Assembly (NCBI RefSeq): GCF_030824455.1 | Contig: NZ_JAVBXR010000112.1 | Coordinates: 1-56,477, forward strand | Origin: Desulfobulbus sp. | GTDB taxonomy: Bacteria; Desulfobacterota; Desulfobulbia; Desulfobulbales; Desulfobulbaceae | Length of the DNA stretch: 56,477 nucleotides | Direction: 5' to 3' | In this document: in pieces, positions 1-10,280 of the stretch | How the letters are laid out: every line of letters starts with the position of its first letter | Numbering within the stretch: position 1 is the stretch's first letter | The notes under the pieces: model-generated | What the model saw: only the letters and a program-made list of their open reading frames with translations | What the model was told of the DNA's origin: nothing | Databases searched by the model: none | Made by a program: the position numbers and the translations under genes

Positions 1-35
1 GTGTAGCTTGTTGTTGTAGTGTTTTTTTTCATGGA

Positions 36-201
36 AAAATCGGCGCCGTGGCAACATGGCCTAACAGGGAAAACGGTGCAAATCCGTTGCGGTCCGGCCG
101 CTGTAACCGAGGACGAAATCCGCACCATGTCACTGATCCAAACGGATTGGGAAGACGCGGTGAGTAGAGTGATTCGGAAGCCAGAAGACCTACCGATTTT
201 T
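36..201 (+). promoter_or_regulatory. Cobalamin (B12) riboswitch upstream of mutA
   Basis: The closing helix P1 is visible as AAAAATCGG at 36-44 pairing with CCGATTTTT at 193-201. Between them lie the hallmark cobalamin-aptamer blocks: the CAGGGAA-type segment near 65, the B12-box-like GCCGCTGTAACCG near 97-109, GTCACTG near 129, a GGGAAG near 149 and GAAGCCAGAAGACC near 177-190. The family binds adenosyl- or other cobalamins and controls the downstream gene in cis. It sits 165 bp before the methylmalonyl-CoA mutase operon, whose enzyme itself needs adenosylcobalamin. Whether ligand turns the operon on or off cannot be read with certainty. Confidence 0.93.
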
Positions 202-302
202 TGATCAGCTCAAGACGGCCGTGGTTCCCGTTGTTGATCCCAGCACCCACGCAGGGCGGATATCCCGCCTTGCCGTGGATTCGTGGCGATGAAACTGGGG
301 AA

Positions 303-334
303 CCCCCCAGCCCATGCGGGCTGGGGGGTTTTTT
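303..334 (+). terminator. Intrinsic terminator / expression platform in the mutA leader
   Basis: An 11-bp perfect stem (303-313 with 318-328, loop ATGC) is followed by six T residues. It lies between the riboswitch and the mutA ribosome binding site, so it can act as the attenuator. A competing helix is present: CTGGGG at 295-300 can pair with CCCCAG at 305-310, inside the 5' arm of the terminator. A further 9-bp hairpin at about 251-273 separates aptamer and terminator. This is the arrangement of a transcription-attenuating riboswitch. Confidence 0.85.
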
Positions 335-366
335 GTTAACCAAAGAACAGGAACAAGGAGTGTGTA

Positions 367-2501
367 ATGGGAACCGCATTGGATATTCTCAAGGACTTCC
401 CTCCGCAAACCCATGCCGACTGGCTGGCTGCGGTGGAGAAAGAGCTGAAGGGCAAACCCTTTGACAAAACCCTGATCAAAAAAACCTACGAGGGCATCGA
501 CATTCAGCCCATGTATTTCATGCACGACCTTGAAGGGCTGCCCCAGGCGGACACCCTGCCGGGACAGGCGCCCTTTCTCCGGGGCGTCACGGCTTCGGGT
601 TCGGTGGTCAATCCCTGGAGCATCGCCCAGGAGATCACCCTGGCCGACCCCACAGACTTCAATCATGCAGCGCTCATCGACCTCGGCCGCGGGCAGAACG
701 GGTTGAACGTGGTTTTCGACCGCGCCACCTTGCAAGGGCAGAATCCCGACCAGGCCGCAACCGAAGACGTGGGCAAAGACGGTCTCTCGATGGCCACCCT
801 GGCCGACGCCGGGACCGCCTTTGCCGACATTGACCTGACCGCGTACAACTGCCGTTTCTTTTGCGGCGAGTCCGGCATTGCCCCGGCGGCGCTGATCGTC
901 GCCTTGCTGGAAGAACAAGGCAAAACCGCCAAGGAACTGAAAGACTGCCTGGCGGTGGACCCATTGGCGACGCTCGCCGTTGAGGGACGGCTGGCCTGTT
1001 CGCTTGGCGAAACCTACGACCGGTTGGCCCAGCTGACCCTGTGGGCTGTCGACCAGGCGCCGGAGTTGCGGACCATTGCCGTCAACGTCGACGCCTACCA
1101 GAACAGCGGCGGCAACGCTGTGCAGGAGATCGCCTTTGCCCTTGCAACCGGCGTGGCCTACATTCGGGCGTTGCAGGAACGCGGGCTGGACATTGACGCC
1201 ATTTGCCAGCGCATGTTCTTCGGTTTTTCCATAGGCGCCGATTTTTTCATGGAGATTGCCAAGTTCCGGGCGGCGCGGATGAGCTGGTGTCAGGTGGTGC
1301 AATCCTTTGGCGGCAACGAGGAGTCGCAGAAGATGCGCATCCACGCCCGAACCTCCCGCTGGAACAAAACCGAGGTCGATCCCTGGGTCAACCTGCTGCG
1401 GGTCTCCACCGAGGCCTTTTCCGGCATAGCCGGCGGCGTCGACAGCCTCCACGTGGGCCCGTTTGACGAGATCTTCCGCACTCCCAACGAATTTTCCCGC
1501 CGCATCGCCCGCAACGTGCAGATCGTGCTCAAGGAGGAGGGCCATTTTGACAAGGTGACCGATCCGGCGGGCGGCTGCTGGTACGTGGAGAAGATCACCG
1601 CCCAGCTGGCGGAAAAAGCCTGGAAGACGTTCCAAGACATCGAAGCTGGCGGCGGCATGGCCGGCATGCTCGAGCAAGGCGGTCCGCAGGCCGATGTGGC
1701 CGCCGTTGCCTCCCAGCGGGCGAAAAACGTCGCCACCCGGACCGACCGGTTTGTCGGGACCAACATGTACCCGAACCTTCTCGAAAAACGGCTGCCGGTT
1801 GAACCGTTTGACCATGCCGCCTTCCAGACGAAACGCAGCAGTCAGGTCCACGAATTTGCGGCTGCAGCCAACAAGGAAGCCTGCGCCGAGGCGTTGACCG
1901 CTGTCCGCTCCGGTTGCAACGCCGTCAGCGGCGCGGTGGTCGGCGCGGCCATCCGTGCCGCCCGCAGCGGCGCCACCCTGGGAGAGATCGCCGCCGCCCT
2001 GCGCGCCGGCAACGGCGCCCCTCCCGCAGCCCAGCCCCTGGCGCTCCATCGCGGCTCCGAACCCTTTGAACGGATCCGGCGGACCACCGAAGCCTTTGCC
2101 GCCAGAACCGGCGGTTTCCCCAAACTTTTCCTGATCAACATGGGTCCCATTCCCCAGCACAAGGCCCGGGCTGATTTCTCCACCGCCTTTTTTAACGTCG
2201 GCGCCTTTGAAACCATTGGCAACAACGGTTTTGCCGACGTGGACGAGGCTGTCCGGGCGGCCCTGGCCTCCGGAGCAAAGGCAATGGTGATCTGCTCCAC
2301 CGACGCGACCTATCCGGATATCGTGCCGCCCCTGGCCCAGCAGCTCAAGGCCGCTGATCCGGGAATCATGCTCATCCTCGCCGGTTTCCCGAAAGAGCAC
2401 ATCGAGGCCTTCAGAGCGGCCGGCGTCGACGCATTTCTCCATGTCCGGGTGAATGCCCTGGATCTGCTGACTCAATTACAAAAACACCTGGAGGTGACCG
2501 C

Positions 2502-2505
<4 letters not shown>
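367..2505 (+). CDS. mutA: Methylmalonyl-CoA mutase small (beta) subunit
   Basis: This 712-residue protein is the non-catalytic partner of MutB in the heterodimeric cytoplasmic mutase that interconverts methylmalonyl-CoA and succinyl-CoA in propionate metabolism. The N-terminal two thirds is the mutase TIM-barrel-like domain. The C-terminal region (about residues 590-712) has the fold-type sequence of a B12-binding domain but lacks the DxHxxG cobalt-ligand motif (the aligned stretch reads [12 protein letters not shown]), as expected for the small subunit. The start is set by AAGGAG at 355-360, 6 bases before ATG. It overlaps mutB by 4 bp (ATGA), indicating translational coupling. It is transcribed behind a cobalamin riboswitch and terminator. 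Confidence 0.95.
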
Positions 2506-4682
<2,177 letters not shown>

Positions 4683-4701
4683 TCGGCCATCCGCGATACA
4701 C

Positions 4702-4735
4702 TGGCCCTTCCGCCAACTCACCGTCGGAAGGGCCA
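4702..4735 (+). other. Intercistronic hairpin between mutB and meaB
   Basis: A perfect 11-bp inverted repeat (TGGCCCTTCCG at 4702-4712, CGGAAGGGCCA at 4725-4735, 12-base loop) lies between mutB and meaB. No T-run follows, so it is unlikely to be a strong terminator. It may stabilise the upstream mRNA or set the mutase to chaperone ratio. That role is inference. Confidence 0.5.
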
Positions 4736-4759
4736 TCCACCTAAGAGCAAGGAGATGTT

Positions 4760-5899
4760 ATGGCGTCGAACACCAAAATGCCGGAGTGGGCCCCGGAGGG
4801 GGATTGCGACGGATTTGCCTGCCGAGTGATGGACGGCGTGGCCGCCGGTCATGACGGAATCAGTTCCTACAGCGGCACGGAAGAAGGCGACAAGCCGGCG
4901 GTTCGCCACCGGAGGCCGCAACTGACGGCCCAGCAGTATGCCGACGGGGTGTTGCAAGGCGATCGCGCCGTGCTTGGCAGGGCCATTACCCTGGTGGAGA
5001 GCAATGCCGCCCATCACATCGAAAAGGCGCAGGAGGTGTTAAAGGTCCTGCTGCCCTTTACCGGCCATTCCATCCGGGTGGGGATTACCGGCGTGCCGGG
5101 GGTGGGCAAGTCCACCTTTATCGAAACCTTTGGTTGCCACCTGATCGAACTGGGGCACAAGGTGGCGGTGCTGGCGGTGGATCCTTCCAGCTCTATCTCC
5201 GGTGGTTCCATCCTCGGGGACAAGACCCGGATGGAACGCCTGAGCCGGGAAGAGCGCTGTTTTATCCGACCCTCTCCGGCCGGCTCCACCCTGGGCGGCG
5301 TAGCCAGGAAAACCAGGGAGACCATGCTGGTCTGCGAGGCCGCGGGGTTCGACGTGGTGTTGATCGAAACCGTGGGTGTGGGACAGAGCGAGACCACGGT
5401 GCGCTCCATGGTCGATTTTTTCCTGTTGCTGATGCTTGCCGGCGCAGGCGACGAACTGCAGGGCATCAAGAAAGGGATTATGGAACTGGCCGATGCGTTG
5501 GTGATCAACAAAGCGGACGGCAAGAACAAGCTGATCGCCGAGACCGCGAGGAGCGAATACGAACGCGCCTTGCACTATTTGCAACCCTCGACCGAGGGCT
5601 GGGTGTCGCACGCCTACACCTGTTCGGCCATGGCCAACGAGGGCATTGACCAGGTGTGGAAGGTTATCGGGAAATACCGGGAGATTATCGGAAAATCGGG
5701 GGTTTTTGAACGTCACCGGAAAGAGCAGAACATCAAGTGGGTGCACGACATGGTGGACGACCACCTCCGCTCCCTGTTCGCCAAACATCCGGGCGTGAAT
5801 CGAATCATTAAGGACATCGAACGGAGCGTGGCCAACGGCGCCATGCCGGCTGTCGCCGCTGTGCAGCAATTGATCAGCGTGTTTGAGTGCAGATCGTAA
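4760..5899 (+). CDS. meaB: MeaB-type G-protein chaperone of methylmalonyl-CoA mutase
   Basis: This is a P-loop GTPase of the MeaB/ArgK family (SIMIBI class). These proteins gate cofactor loading and protect or reactivate methylmalonyl-CoA mutase. The Walker A motif GVPGVGKST is at about residues 110-118, followed by the DPSSS segment, the ETVGVGQSE switch region and the NKADG base-recognition motif near residue 250. At 379 residues it is longer than the usual ~330, because about 55 residues at the N terminus precede the conserved domain and resemble nothing I know. The start has AAGGAG 5 bases upstream. It is separated from mutB by 77 bp containing a hairpin. Confidence 0.93.
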   Translation: MASNTKMPEWAPEGDCDGFACRVMDGVAAGHDGISSYSGTEEGDKPAVRHRRPQLTAQQYADGVLQGDRAVLGRAITLVESNAAHHIEKAQEVLKVLLPFTGHSIRVGITGVPGVGKSTFIETFGCHLIELGHKVAVLAVDPSSSISGGSILGDKTRMERLSREERCFIRPSPAGSTLGGVARKTRETMLVCEAAGFDVVLIETVGVGQSETTVRSMVDFFLLLMLAGAGDELQGIKKGIMELADALVINKADGKNKLIAETARSEYERALHYLQPSTEGWVSHAYTCSAMANEGIDQVWKVIGKYREIIGKSGVFERHRKEQNIKWVHDMVDDHLRSLFAKHPGVNRIIKDIERSVANGAMPAVAAVQQLISVFECRS

Positions 5900-5920
5900 G
5901 AAGAGGATGAAGAGACTCCA

Positions 5921-6030
5921 GTAACTTTTTCCGGCCTTGGGGGATTATCCGGTTGCCATGTCCGAAACGCCAAGTGCCTGCCGTTTGCCGACGGTATGTC
6001 CAAGCGCCTTTCCTGGCCGGAAAAAGTTAC
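5921..6030. repeat. 110-bp palindromic element with 16-bp perfect inverted ends (MITE-like)
   Basis: GTAACTTTTTCCGGCC at 5921-5936 is the exact reverse complement of 6015-6030. The ends bracket 78 bp with an internal short palindrome and a repeated ATGTCC. It begins about 20 bp after the meaB stop codon. Size and perfect terminal inverted repeats resemble a miniature inverted-repeat element, but a large RNA hairpin at the end of the operon is equally possible. No flanking target duplication is obvious and no second copy was seen in this window. Confidence 0.55.
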
Positions 6031-6146
6031 AATGGAGTGTCGAACATATCCGCCGTTGCGAAGTTTGTCACGAGTGGAATCCAAAGCAAAAGGCGGCATT
6101 ATTCGAAGCGGAATGGTTGCGCCATTATTTTCAGAGGGGGAGACAA

Positions 6147-6344
6147 GTGAACAAGACAGCTCGCATCACCATTGAATTATCGGGAAGAACGCTGGAAAAT
6201 CTCATTGCTTTGGCGGCAAAATTGCAGCGGCATCCCGACGATCTCACCGTTGACCTGCTCTATGCCGCCATTGAGGCGTCGGTGGACAGCACTGAGGCCC
6301 AAGTGGCCCTCATGGCTCAAGCCTCCGGCGGTCTGCTGCAATGA
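6147..6344 (+). CDS. Small hypothetical protein (65 aa), possibly ribbon-helix-helix-like
   Basis: I do not recognise a family. The reading frame is open from 5937, but earlier in-frame ATGs lie inside the palindromic element. The GTG at 6147, preceded by GAGGGGGAGA, is the best-supported start. The protein begins MNKTARITIELSGRTLENLIALAAKL, a beta strand followed by helices, which recalls ribbon-helix-helix regulators. The upstream in-frame stretch (RRCEVCHEWNPKQKAALFEAEWLRHYF) also looks protein-like, so the gene may originally have been longer and been broken by the palindrome. Confidence 0.4.
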   Translation: MNKTARITIELSGRTLENLIALAAKLQRHPDDLTVDLLYAAIEASVDSTEAQVALMAQASGGLLQ

Positions 6345-6384
6345 CACCGGAGCGGCAGTTTCGCCTGGACGCCCCACATCTCAA

Positions 6385-6433
6385 GGACGCCGGAGCGTCC
6401 GGGGGCGCGTTCCCACACCGGAGCGCGGGAACG
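6385..6433. repeat. Intergenic palindromic repeats (REP-like)
   Basis: Two short hairpins stand side by side: GGACGCCGGAGCGTCC at 6385-6400 and CGTTCCCAC...GCGGGAACG at 6408-6433. The second matches the CGTTCCCACGC-type palindromes that are common dispersed intergenic repeats in many proteobacterial-like genomes. Only one copy is present here, so genomic dispersion is inferred. Confidence 0.45.
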
Positions 6434-6456
6434 AGCCTCCGAGGCAAGCGCTCCTG

Positions 6457-6494
6457 AAAAAAAAATCCGCCGTTCGTTACACCGGCCTGGCGGA
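6457..6494 (-). terminator. Intrinsic terminator downstream of the outer-membrane protein gene
   Basis: Read on the minus strand, TCCGCC (6494-6489) pairs with GGCGGA (6471-6466), and nine T residues follow (6465-6457). It lies 43 bp after the stop of the minus-strand beta-barrel gene and should end that transcript. The stem is short with a long loop, so efficiency is uncertain. Confidence 0.55.
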
Positions 6495-6536
6495 GAAAAT
6501 CCCTCCCCCTTCGCAGGGCGTGAAGGCTCTTTTTTT

Positions 6537-7436
6537 TCAGAAAGCCAATTTAACAGCGCCGTACAGAGTTGTGGCCTTGTCTGAGTTCCTGCCCCACAAA
6601 CCCTGTTGAACGCCAAGGTTGACACGGTATTGGTCATTGACTGGCATGACAAGGCCAACCGTTGTCGCCAACCCTTCCGAATCTTCCTCATCGGTAAGGA
6701 AATCGTGACCGTAATTCAGTTCGACCTCTGGTTGCAGCCAAGACAACCATTGATAGCCGACGGCCACATCTGCATTGAACGCCCCCCGCGCGTTTTCGCG
6801 TTTGTTGCCCAAAGGCAAAGCATAGCCGATATCCGCATTGGCGGTCCACTTTCCCCAGTCCTTGCTGGCAACCAAGGTCTGATTGAAGCTCCAGTATTCC
6901 TGGCTTGTGCCGATTTCATCTCTGTCTGAACTGCTTCCCGTGGGAAGAGTGAATCCGCCTATATAAGCCAGTTCAAAACTGTTTTCCTTGTTTTCAATAA
7001 AACGATACCTGCCGCTCAATTCCAAATCGCCGAAATCATGACCGCTTGCAGGGCCGAATGCGGCATCGTCTGCATCAAAATCGTTGTCGTTGTCCTTGAG
7101 CCATGCATAATTCCAGCCCACCGCCACATCGACGTTTTCAATAACCCCTACGGTAAGCGAAAGCCCTACAGACTGCTCACGCGCCAGTCCTCGGGCATGG
7201 GTGTCCCCATCGTTGTCCCAATAACGTTTGGAATGCGTATATCCGTAGGAGGACTCGATTTCGAAATGTCCGGGGTCAACGGGAGAGGCGTCCGGCGTAT
7301 TGATTTTTCCGTGTTCCACCCCGGATTCTTCTTCTATTTCCGACACCGAAACCGCATCAGCGGCACGCGCCGTTGGAAGCACAACAAGGAGTCCAAGAAA
7401 AAAAACTCCAGAACAGATTATACAGTTTCTCAACAT
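6537..7436 (-). CDS. Outer-membrane beta-barrel-like protein (MetA-pathway phenol degradation family, putative)
   Basis: A 299-residue exported protein. The start at 7436 is chosen because GGAG lies 7 bases upstream and it gives a clean signal peptide (MLRNCIICSGVFFLGLLVVLPTARA, cleavage near residue 25). The remainder is alternating aromatic/polar beta strands (for example ELAYIGGFTLPTGSS, GYQWLSWLQPEVELNYG) ending in a C-terminal phenylalanine (GAVKLAF), the classical outer-membrane insertion signature. The pattern is that of the Phenol_MetA_deg-type porin-like family, whose function is poorly known. It lies 154 bp downstream of cbiK on the same strand. A role in tetrapyrrole or cobalt uptake would be pure inference. 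Confidence 0.7.
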   Translation of the reverse strand: MLRNCIICSGVFFLGLLVVLPTARAADAVSVSEIEEESGVEHGKINTPDASPVDPGHFEIESSYGYTHSKRYWDNDGDTHARGLAREQSVGLSLTVGVIENVDVAVGWNYAWLKDNDNDFDADDAAFGPASGHDFGDLELSGRYRFIENKENSFELAYIGGFTLPTGSSSDRDEIGTSQEYWSFNQTLVASKDWGKWTANADIGYALPLGNKRENARGAFNADVAVGYQWLSWLQPEVELNYGHDFLTDEEDSEGLATTVGLVMPVNDQYRVNLGVQQGLWGRNSDKATTLYGAVKLAF

Positions 7437-7590
7437 AAGCAATCTCCCTGCAATGAATAGAATTACCACATAATGAACATCGATCTGCTCGGAGTGAAAT
7501 GATTCTGATGATGTTCACAACACATGGGTGTTTGCAATATAACGTCACTGGAGATCAACCGTGGCGTCATCGTGCGCGCATGCATTCCAG

Positions 7591-8577
7591 CTATTTCAAT
7601 GCCACTCCATGGTCGTTTGCTGTTTCTGCGATATGCTCGACAAATATATCGGCAAATCCGTCCTGCTCTCCCATGCCTTCAATCACAGTGTTTACCTGGA
7701 AACCATTTTTGATCAATACGGATTTCAAACTATTAGGCTCGTCCCCAGCCATATCGTTCTGGGCATGATCTCCGGCCACGCTCATGAACGGTTTCAGCAG
7801 CACTTTGGTGATTTTATCTTTTTTCATTTGCTTGATCACTGTGTCGAGATTCGGGAAACCTTCAACGGTGGTGATATAGGTTCTGGTCTCGGGATACATG
7901 GTGTTCATCGCATCAGCAAGTTCGAGGTAGGCCCCGCTTGATGGAAAATATTCGTTGCCGTGACCCATGTAAAGAAGGGCTGATTTCTTCTCTTTTGCTT
8001 TCTGCACGTCACCGGCGAGAGCTTTGGCCACTGCATTGACGTCTTCCACATAGGGATGAACCGGGCCCATGGCGCCCAAGGCGGGGCGACTGATTGCCAG
8101 TTTTACAAACGGACGGTTTTTTTCTTTGATGGTGGTGATTGCATTGAACCCGTTAACATACGAGACCAGATCAAGATACTCTTCCCCTAAACTGATGTGC
8201 CCCGGTTGAACAAGAATGGTGGTAAAGCCTTCATCCTGGAGATCCGCGATGGTCGCGAGCGGGCCCTTGACCGAATATACATCTCTCGGGACCGACGGAT
8301 TTTCCTTTTTAAAGGCCTCGTCCTGCTGCCGTTTCTGCCAGGTTTTGCGGATCATGTTCGAGGTGAATGCGATCCGAATCTCTGTTCCTGGAAATTTCTT
8401 CTGAATCCTGTCACGAATGTGCAAGATGCCCTGAAGGGCGTCAGGGACGGTTGTGCCGAATGTGGCAAGCACGATGGCGTTGGCGCTTTTTTCAGGTTTC
8501 TCGTGCCCGAAGGCGATTGCCGCCGAAAGGATGCAGCAGAAAAGAGAGAAAAGGGTACATCTGATGAAGGACTTCAT
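7591..8577 (-). CDS. cbiK: Sirohydrochlorin cobaltochelatase, exported CbiK type
   Basis: This 328-residue CbiK-family chelatase inserts cobalt into sirohydrochlorin in the anaerobic B12 pathway. Candidate metal and catalytic histidines are visible at His127 (QPGHISLGEEY), His206 (YMGHGNEY) and His271 (SVAGDHAQND). An N-terminal signal peptide (residues 1-24, ending AIAFG) predicts periplasmic export, as known for CbiK-P of Desulfovibrio, where a haem or metal role has also been proposed. The start is fixed by AAGGAG at 8586-8591. The gene is preceded by a cobalamin riboswitch and an intrinsic terminator, so it should be shut off when B12 is plentiful. Confidence 0.92.
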   Translation of the reverse strand: MKSFIRCTLFSLFCCILSAAIAFGHEKPEKSANAIVLATFGTTVPDALQGILHIRDRIQKKFPGTEIRIAFTSNMIRKTWQKRQQDEAFKKENPSVPRDVYSVKGPLATIADLQDEGFTTILVQPGHISLGEEYLDLVSYVNGFNAITTIKEKNRPFVKLAISRPALGAMGPVHPYVEDVNAVAKALAGDVQKAKEKKSALLYMGHGNEYFPSSGAYLELADAMNTMYPETRTYITTVEGFPNLDTVIKQMKKDKITKVLLKPFMSVAGDHAQNDMAGDEPNSLKSVLIKNGFQVNTVIEGMGEQDGFADIFVEHIAETANDHGVALK

Positions 8578-8606
8578 TGTTCATGCTCCTTGGTCAGGGC
8601 CGGGAC

Positions 8607-8646
8607 AAAAAAAATCCCGGACCAATAATGAAATTGATCCGGGATA
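8607..8646 (-). terminator. Riboswitch-controlled intrinsic terminator in the cbiK leader
   Basis: On the minus strand ATCCCGGATC pairs with GGTCCGGGAT around a short loop, and eight T residues follow (8614-8607). It lies between the cobalamin aptamer and the cbiK ribosome binding site. This is the expected OFF-type expression platform: ligand binding favours termination. Confidence 0.88.
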
Positions 8647-8704
8647 TCCCAAAGTACCCGAAAGTCTGCGTCAAATGATCCGTCCACGATCTATGACATC
8701 ACCA

Positions 8705-8845
8705 CTCAGGCAGGTCTTCTGACTTCCGGTTCGTCCTAATGGTTGCGCCTTCCCGACCCGGAGGTCAGTGACTTATTTGCAACGTTCGTCCCCGGTTACA
8801 GCGGCGGGCCCGTCCCCGATTCACACGGGGTTCCCTTTTAACATA
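8705..8845 (-). promoter_or_regulatory. Cobalamin riboswitch upstream of cbiK
   Basis: Reverse-strand sequence shows the standard elements in order: AAGGGAA, GTGTGAATC, the CCGCTGTAACCGGGGACG B12 box, GTCACTG, GGGAAGGCG and GAAGTCAGAAGACCTGCC. It is about 130 bp upstream of the cbiK start, with a terminator in between. The family senses cobalamin and represses B12 synthesis and cobalt-related genes. Confidence 0.95.
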
Positions 8846-9413
8846 AAAACACAGGAGATGTATTTTTAAGTACCTGAGCTACTCTGTAATCCTTTATAAC
8901 GATGCATAAATATTGTCAAGGAATTGGAGATGCGACTTTTTTTCAGTTTAAAAAGTGGCGTAAAGAAGAAGACAGGAATGGTTACAGATGCGCTATATTG
9001 CAACCACGTGAGGCAACCCATGAATGGCGTTATCTTTTTTTTTGCATTTACCCCTTGCTTTTCTTGACACAAAATTTTAACGAAGAAGTAATCATTCCGA
9101 CTCATTTCCAATGAGATACCCCTTCCCAGGGCTTAGCTGAACACAATTTTCGTGTTCTTGAATTCCAGGCACCACGCGGCGCTGCCTTTTCCTGGCCAGA
9201 GACGTTTAATCGCAGAGGCGAACGTCTTTCTTTGACTTGGGAAAGTTGCGCATGCACCCCTGCAAAACGGATTCATCGATTCGTTTTCCTCTTGTTCATT
9301 TTCCCCGTTGAACCGATCGCTCTTTCCCTGTCTCTTCGAAGCCGTATTTTCTTTGCGCGTTCTCGGGTCGACATAACCTATCGGTTTTTAAATATATACC
9401 TCACCCCGCTCAT
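8846..9413. other. Gene-free gap; probable junction between host region and mobile region
   Basis: About 570 bp without a convincing coding sequence. The short open frames on either strand lack ribosome binding sites and family resemblance. Composition is more AT-rich near 8880-9120 than on either side. To the right, the plasmid-type recombination genes begin. I found no tRNA gene, integrase or copy of the tRNA-Leu 3' fragment seen at 54.74 kb, so the exact left boundary cannot be placed. A promoter for the downstream module must lie here. Confidence 0.5.
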
Positions 9414-9466
9414 CCATCGGGAGCTGTTACGTCATGCTCCCGGCGGAGCCATGCCGTTTTGCTCCC
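9414..9466 (+). promoter_or_regulatory. Pseudoknot leader 1 (before Rad52-like gene)
   Basis: Stem 1 is CGGGAGC (9418-9424) with GCTCCCG (9436-9442), extended by CC 9414-9415 with GG 9445-9446. Within its loop ACG-T-CAT (9429-9435) pairs with ATG-C-CGT (9451-9457), forming a pseudoknot. A second GCTCCC at 9461-9466, just before the ribosome binding site, can displace the first and re-pair with 9419-9424. Sequence differs from the other six leaders but the architecture is the same. This may be the Rfam 'radC motif', known from 5' UTRs of DNA-interacting proteins; that match is inferred from context. Confidence 0.6.
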
Positions 9467-9490
9467 CCATACTCATAAGGAGGCAACACC

Positions 9491-10186
9491 ATGGCGCCAT
9501 TGCAGGAACAGATCCAATCCATCAACGAACGCTTGCGATCATTCGGCAACGAAGCGATCCAGGAAATCAAGATGACCGACAAGGGAGGTAACCAGATCGG
9601 TCAGATCAAGTACGGCTTTCGACCGCAGTACGTCTTTGACAGCGTCAACGAAGTGCTCGGTCCGGAGAATTGGCGGTACGAACTGACCAAGGAGGAGATT
9701 TTTGAGACCCAGGCCGTCGCCGAGGTTCGATTGTTTGTGAAGATCGACGGTGATTGGCTGTGCAAGGGTTCGCACAAGGGACAAATGCAGATCGTCAAAG
9801 GCAATGTCGGCGATGCCCAGAAAGGGGCCATCACCGATGCCATCCAGAAATGCATGTCACTGTTGTCCATCGGCAGCGACGCCTACAAAGGGCTTTTGAA
9901 GAACGTCTACCTTCAGGGAAGCCAGCGAACGCAGCCACCCGTAACGCAATCCAACCCGCAACCGAAAACCAAATCTGCATCCACAACCAGCCAACCCGCT
10001 GAGCCACCTGCCAACCAGAGCGACCCATCGGCGACCCTACCCAAGATCGCCGGCGTCAGCTTCGAGAACCGCCAAGGGGTGATCATCGCCATCGGCGACC
10101 ATCTCTTCGACAAGAAGGAACTGCTCAAGGCCGCAGGCTTTCAATGGGATAAGACTGGCAAGACCTGGATGAAGCAAGCCGCTTAA
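9491..10186 (+). CDS. Rad52/Rad22-like single-strand annealing protein
   Basis: 231 residues. The N-terminal ~140 residues match the Rad52/Rad22-type annealing domain of phages and plasmids (YGFRPQYVFDSVNEVLGPENW, then GNVGDAQKGAITDAIQKCMSLLSIG). These proteins coat single-stranded DNA and anneal homologous strands, usually with a dedicated nuclease. A low-complexity Pro/Ser/Thr linker (about 140-175) leads to a small C-terminal segment (FENRQGVIIAIGDH...AAGFQWDKTGKTW) of unknown role. The start has AAGGAGG 7 bases upstream. It is the first gene of the plus-strand module, and the nuclease partner follows directly. Confidence 0.78.
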   Translation: MAPLQEQIQSINERLRSFGNEAIQEIKMTDKGGNQIGQIKYGFRPQYVFDSVNEVLGPENWRYELTKEEIFETQAVAEVRLFVKIDGDWLCKGSHKGQMQIVKGNVGDAQKGAITDAIQKCMSLLSIGSDAYKGLLKNVYLQGSQRTQPPVTQSNPQPKTKSASTTSQPAEPPANQSDPSATLPKIAGVSFENRQGVIIAIGDHLFDKKELLKAAGFQWDKTGKTWMKQAA

Positions 10187-10206
10187 CCCAACTCAACCTT
10201 ACTCAA

Positions 10207-10258
10207 CCCCAGAGGGAGTGATACCATTCCCTCGGCGGGAATCTGTGTATCCTCCCTC
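10207..10258 (+). promoter_or_regulatory. Pseudoknot leader 2 (before nuclease gene)
   Basis: Stem 1 is GAGGGA (10212-10217) with TCCCTC (10228-10233), plus CCC 10208-10210 with GGG 10237-10239. The loop segment GATAC (10220-10224) pairs with GTATC (10247-10251) as a pseudoknot. An exact second TCCCTC (10253-10258) can replace the first 3' arm, giving one long hairpin. A T-rich run (10260-10265) and the ribosome binding site AGGAGG follow. It is one of seven leaders with this layout in the module. Confidence 0.65.
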
Positions 10259-10280
10259 ATTTTTTCAGGAGGATACCACC

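Noticed and set aside
205..2475. A 756-residue open frame on the minus strand opposite mutA, and a 565-residue one opposite mutB (2472-4169)
   Set aside because: High-GC antisense frames mirroring the codon structure of confirmed genes; no ribosome binding sites, low-complexity Gly/Arg/His-rich translation.
8902..9114. A possible 70-residue plus-strand gene in the left junction gap
   Set aside because: No ribosome binding site, no recognisable domain, and AT-rich non-coding context with a competing antisense frame.
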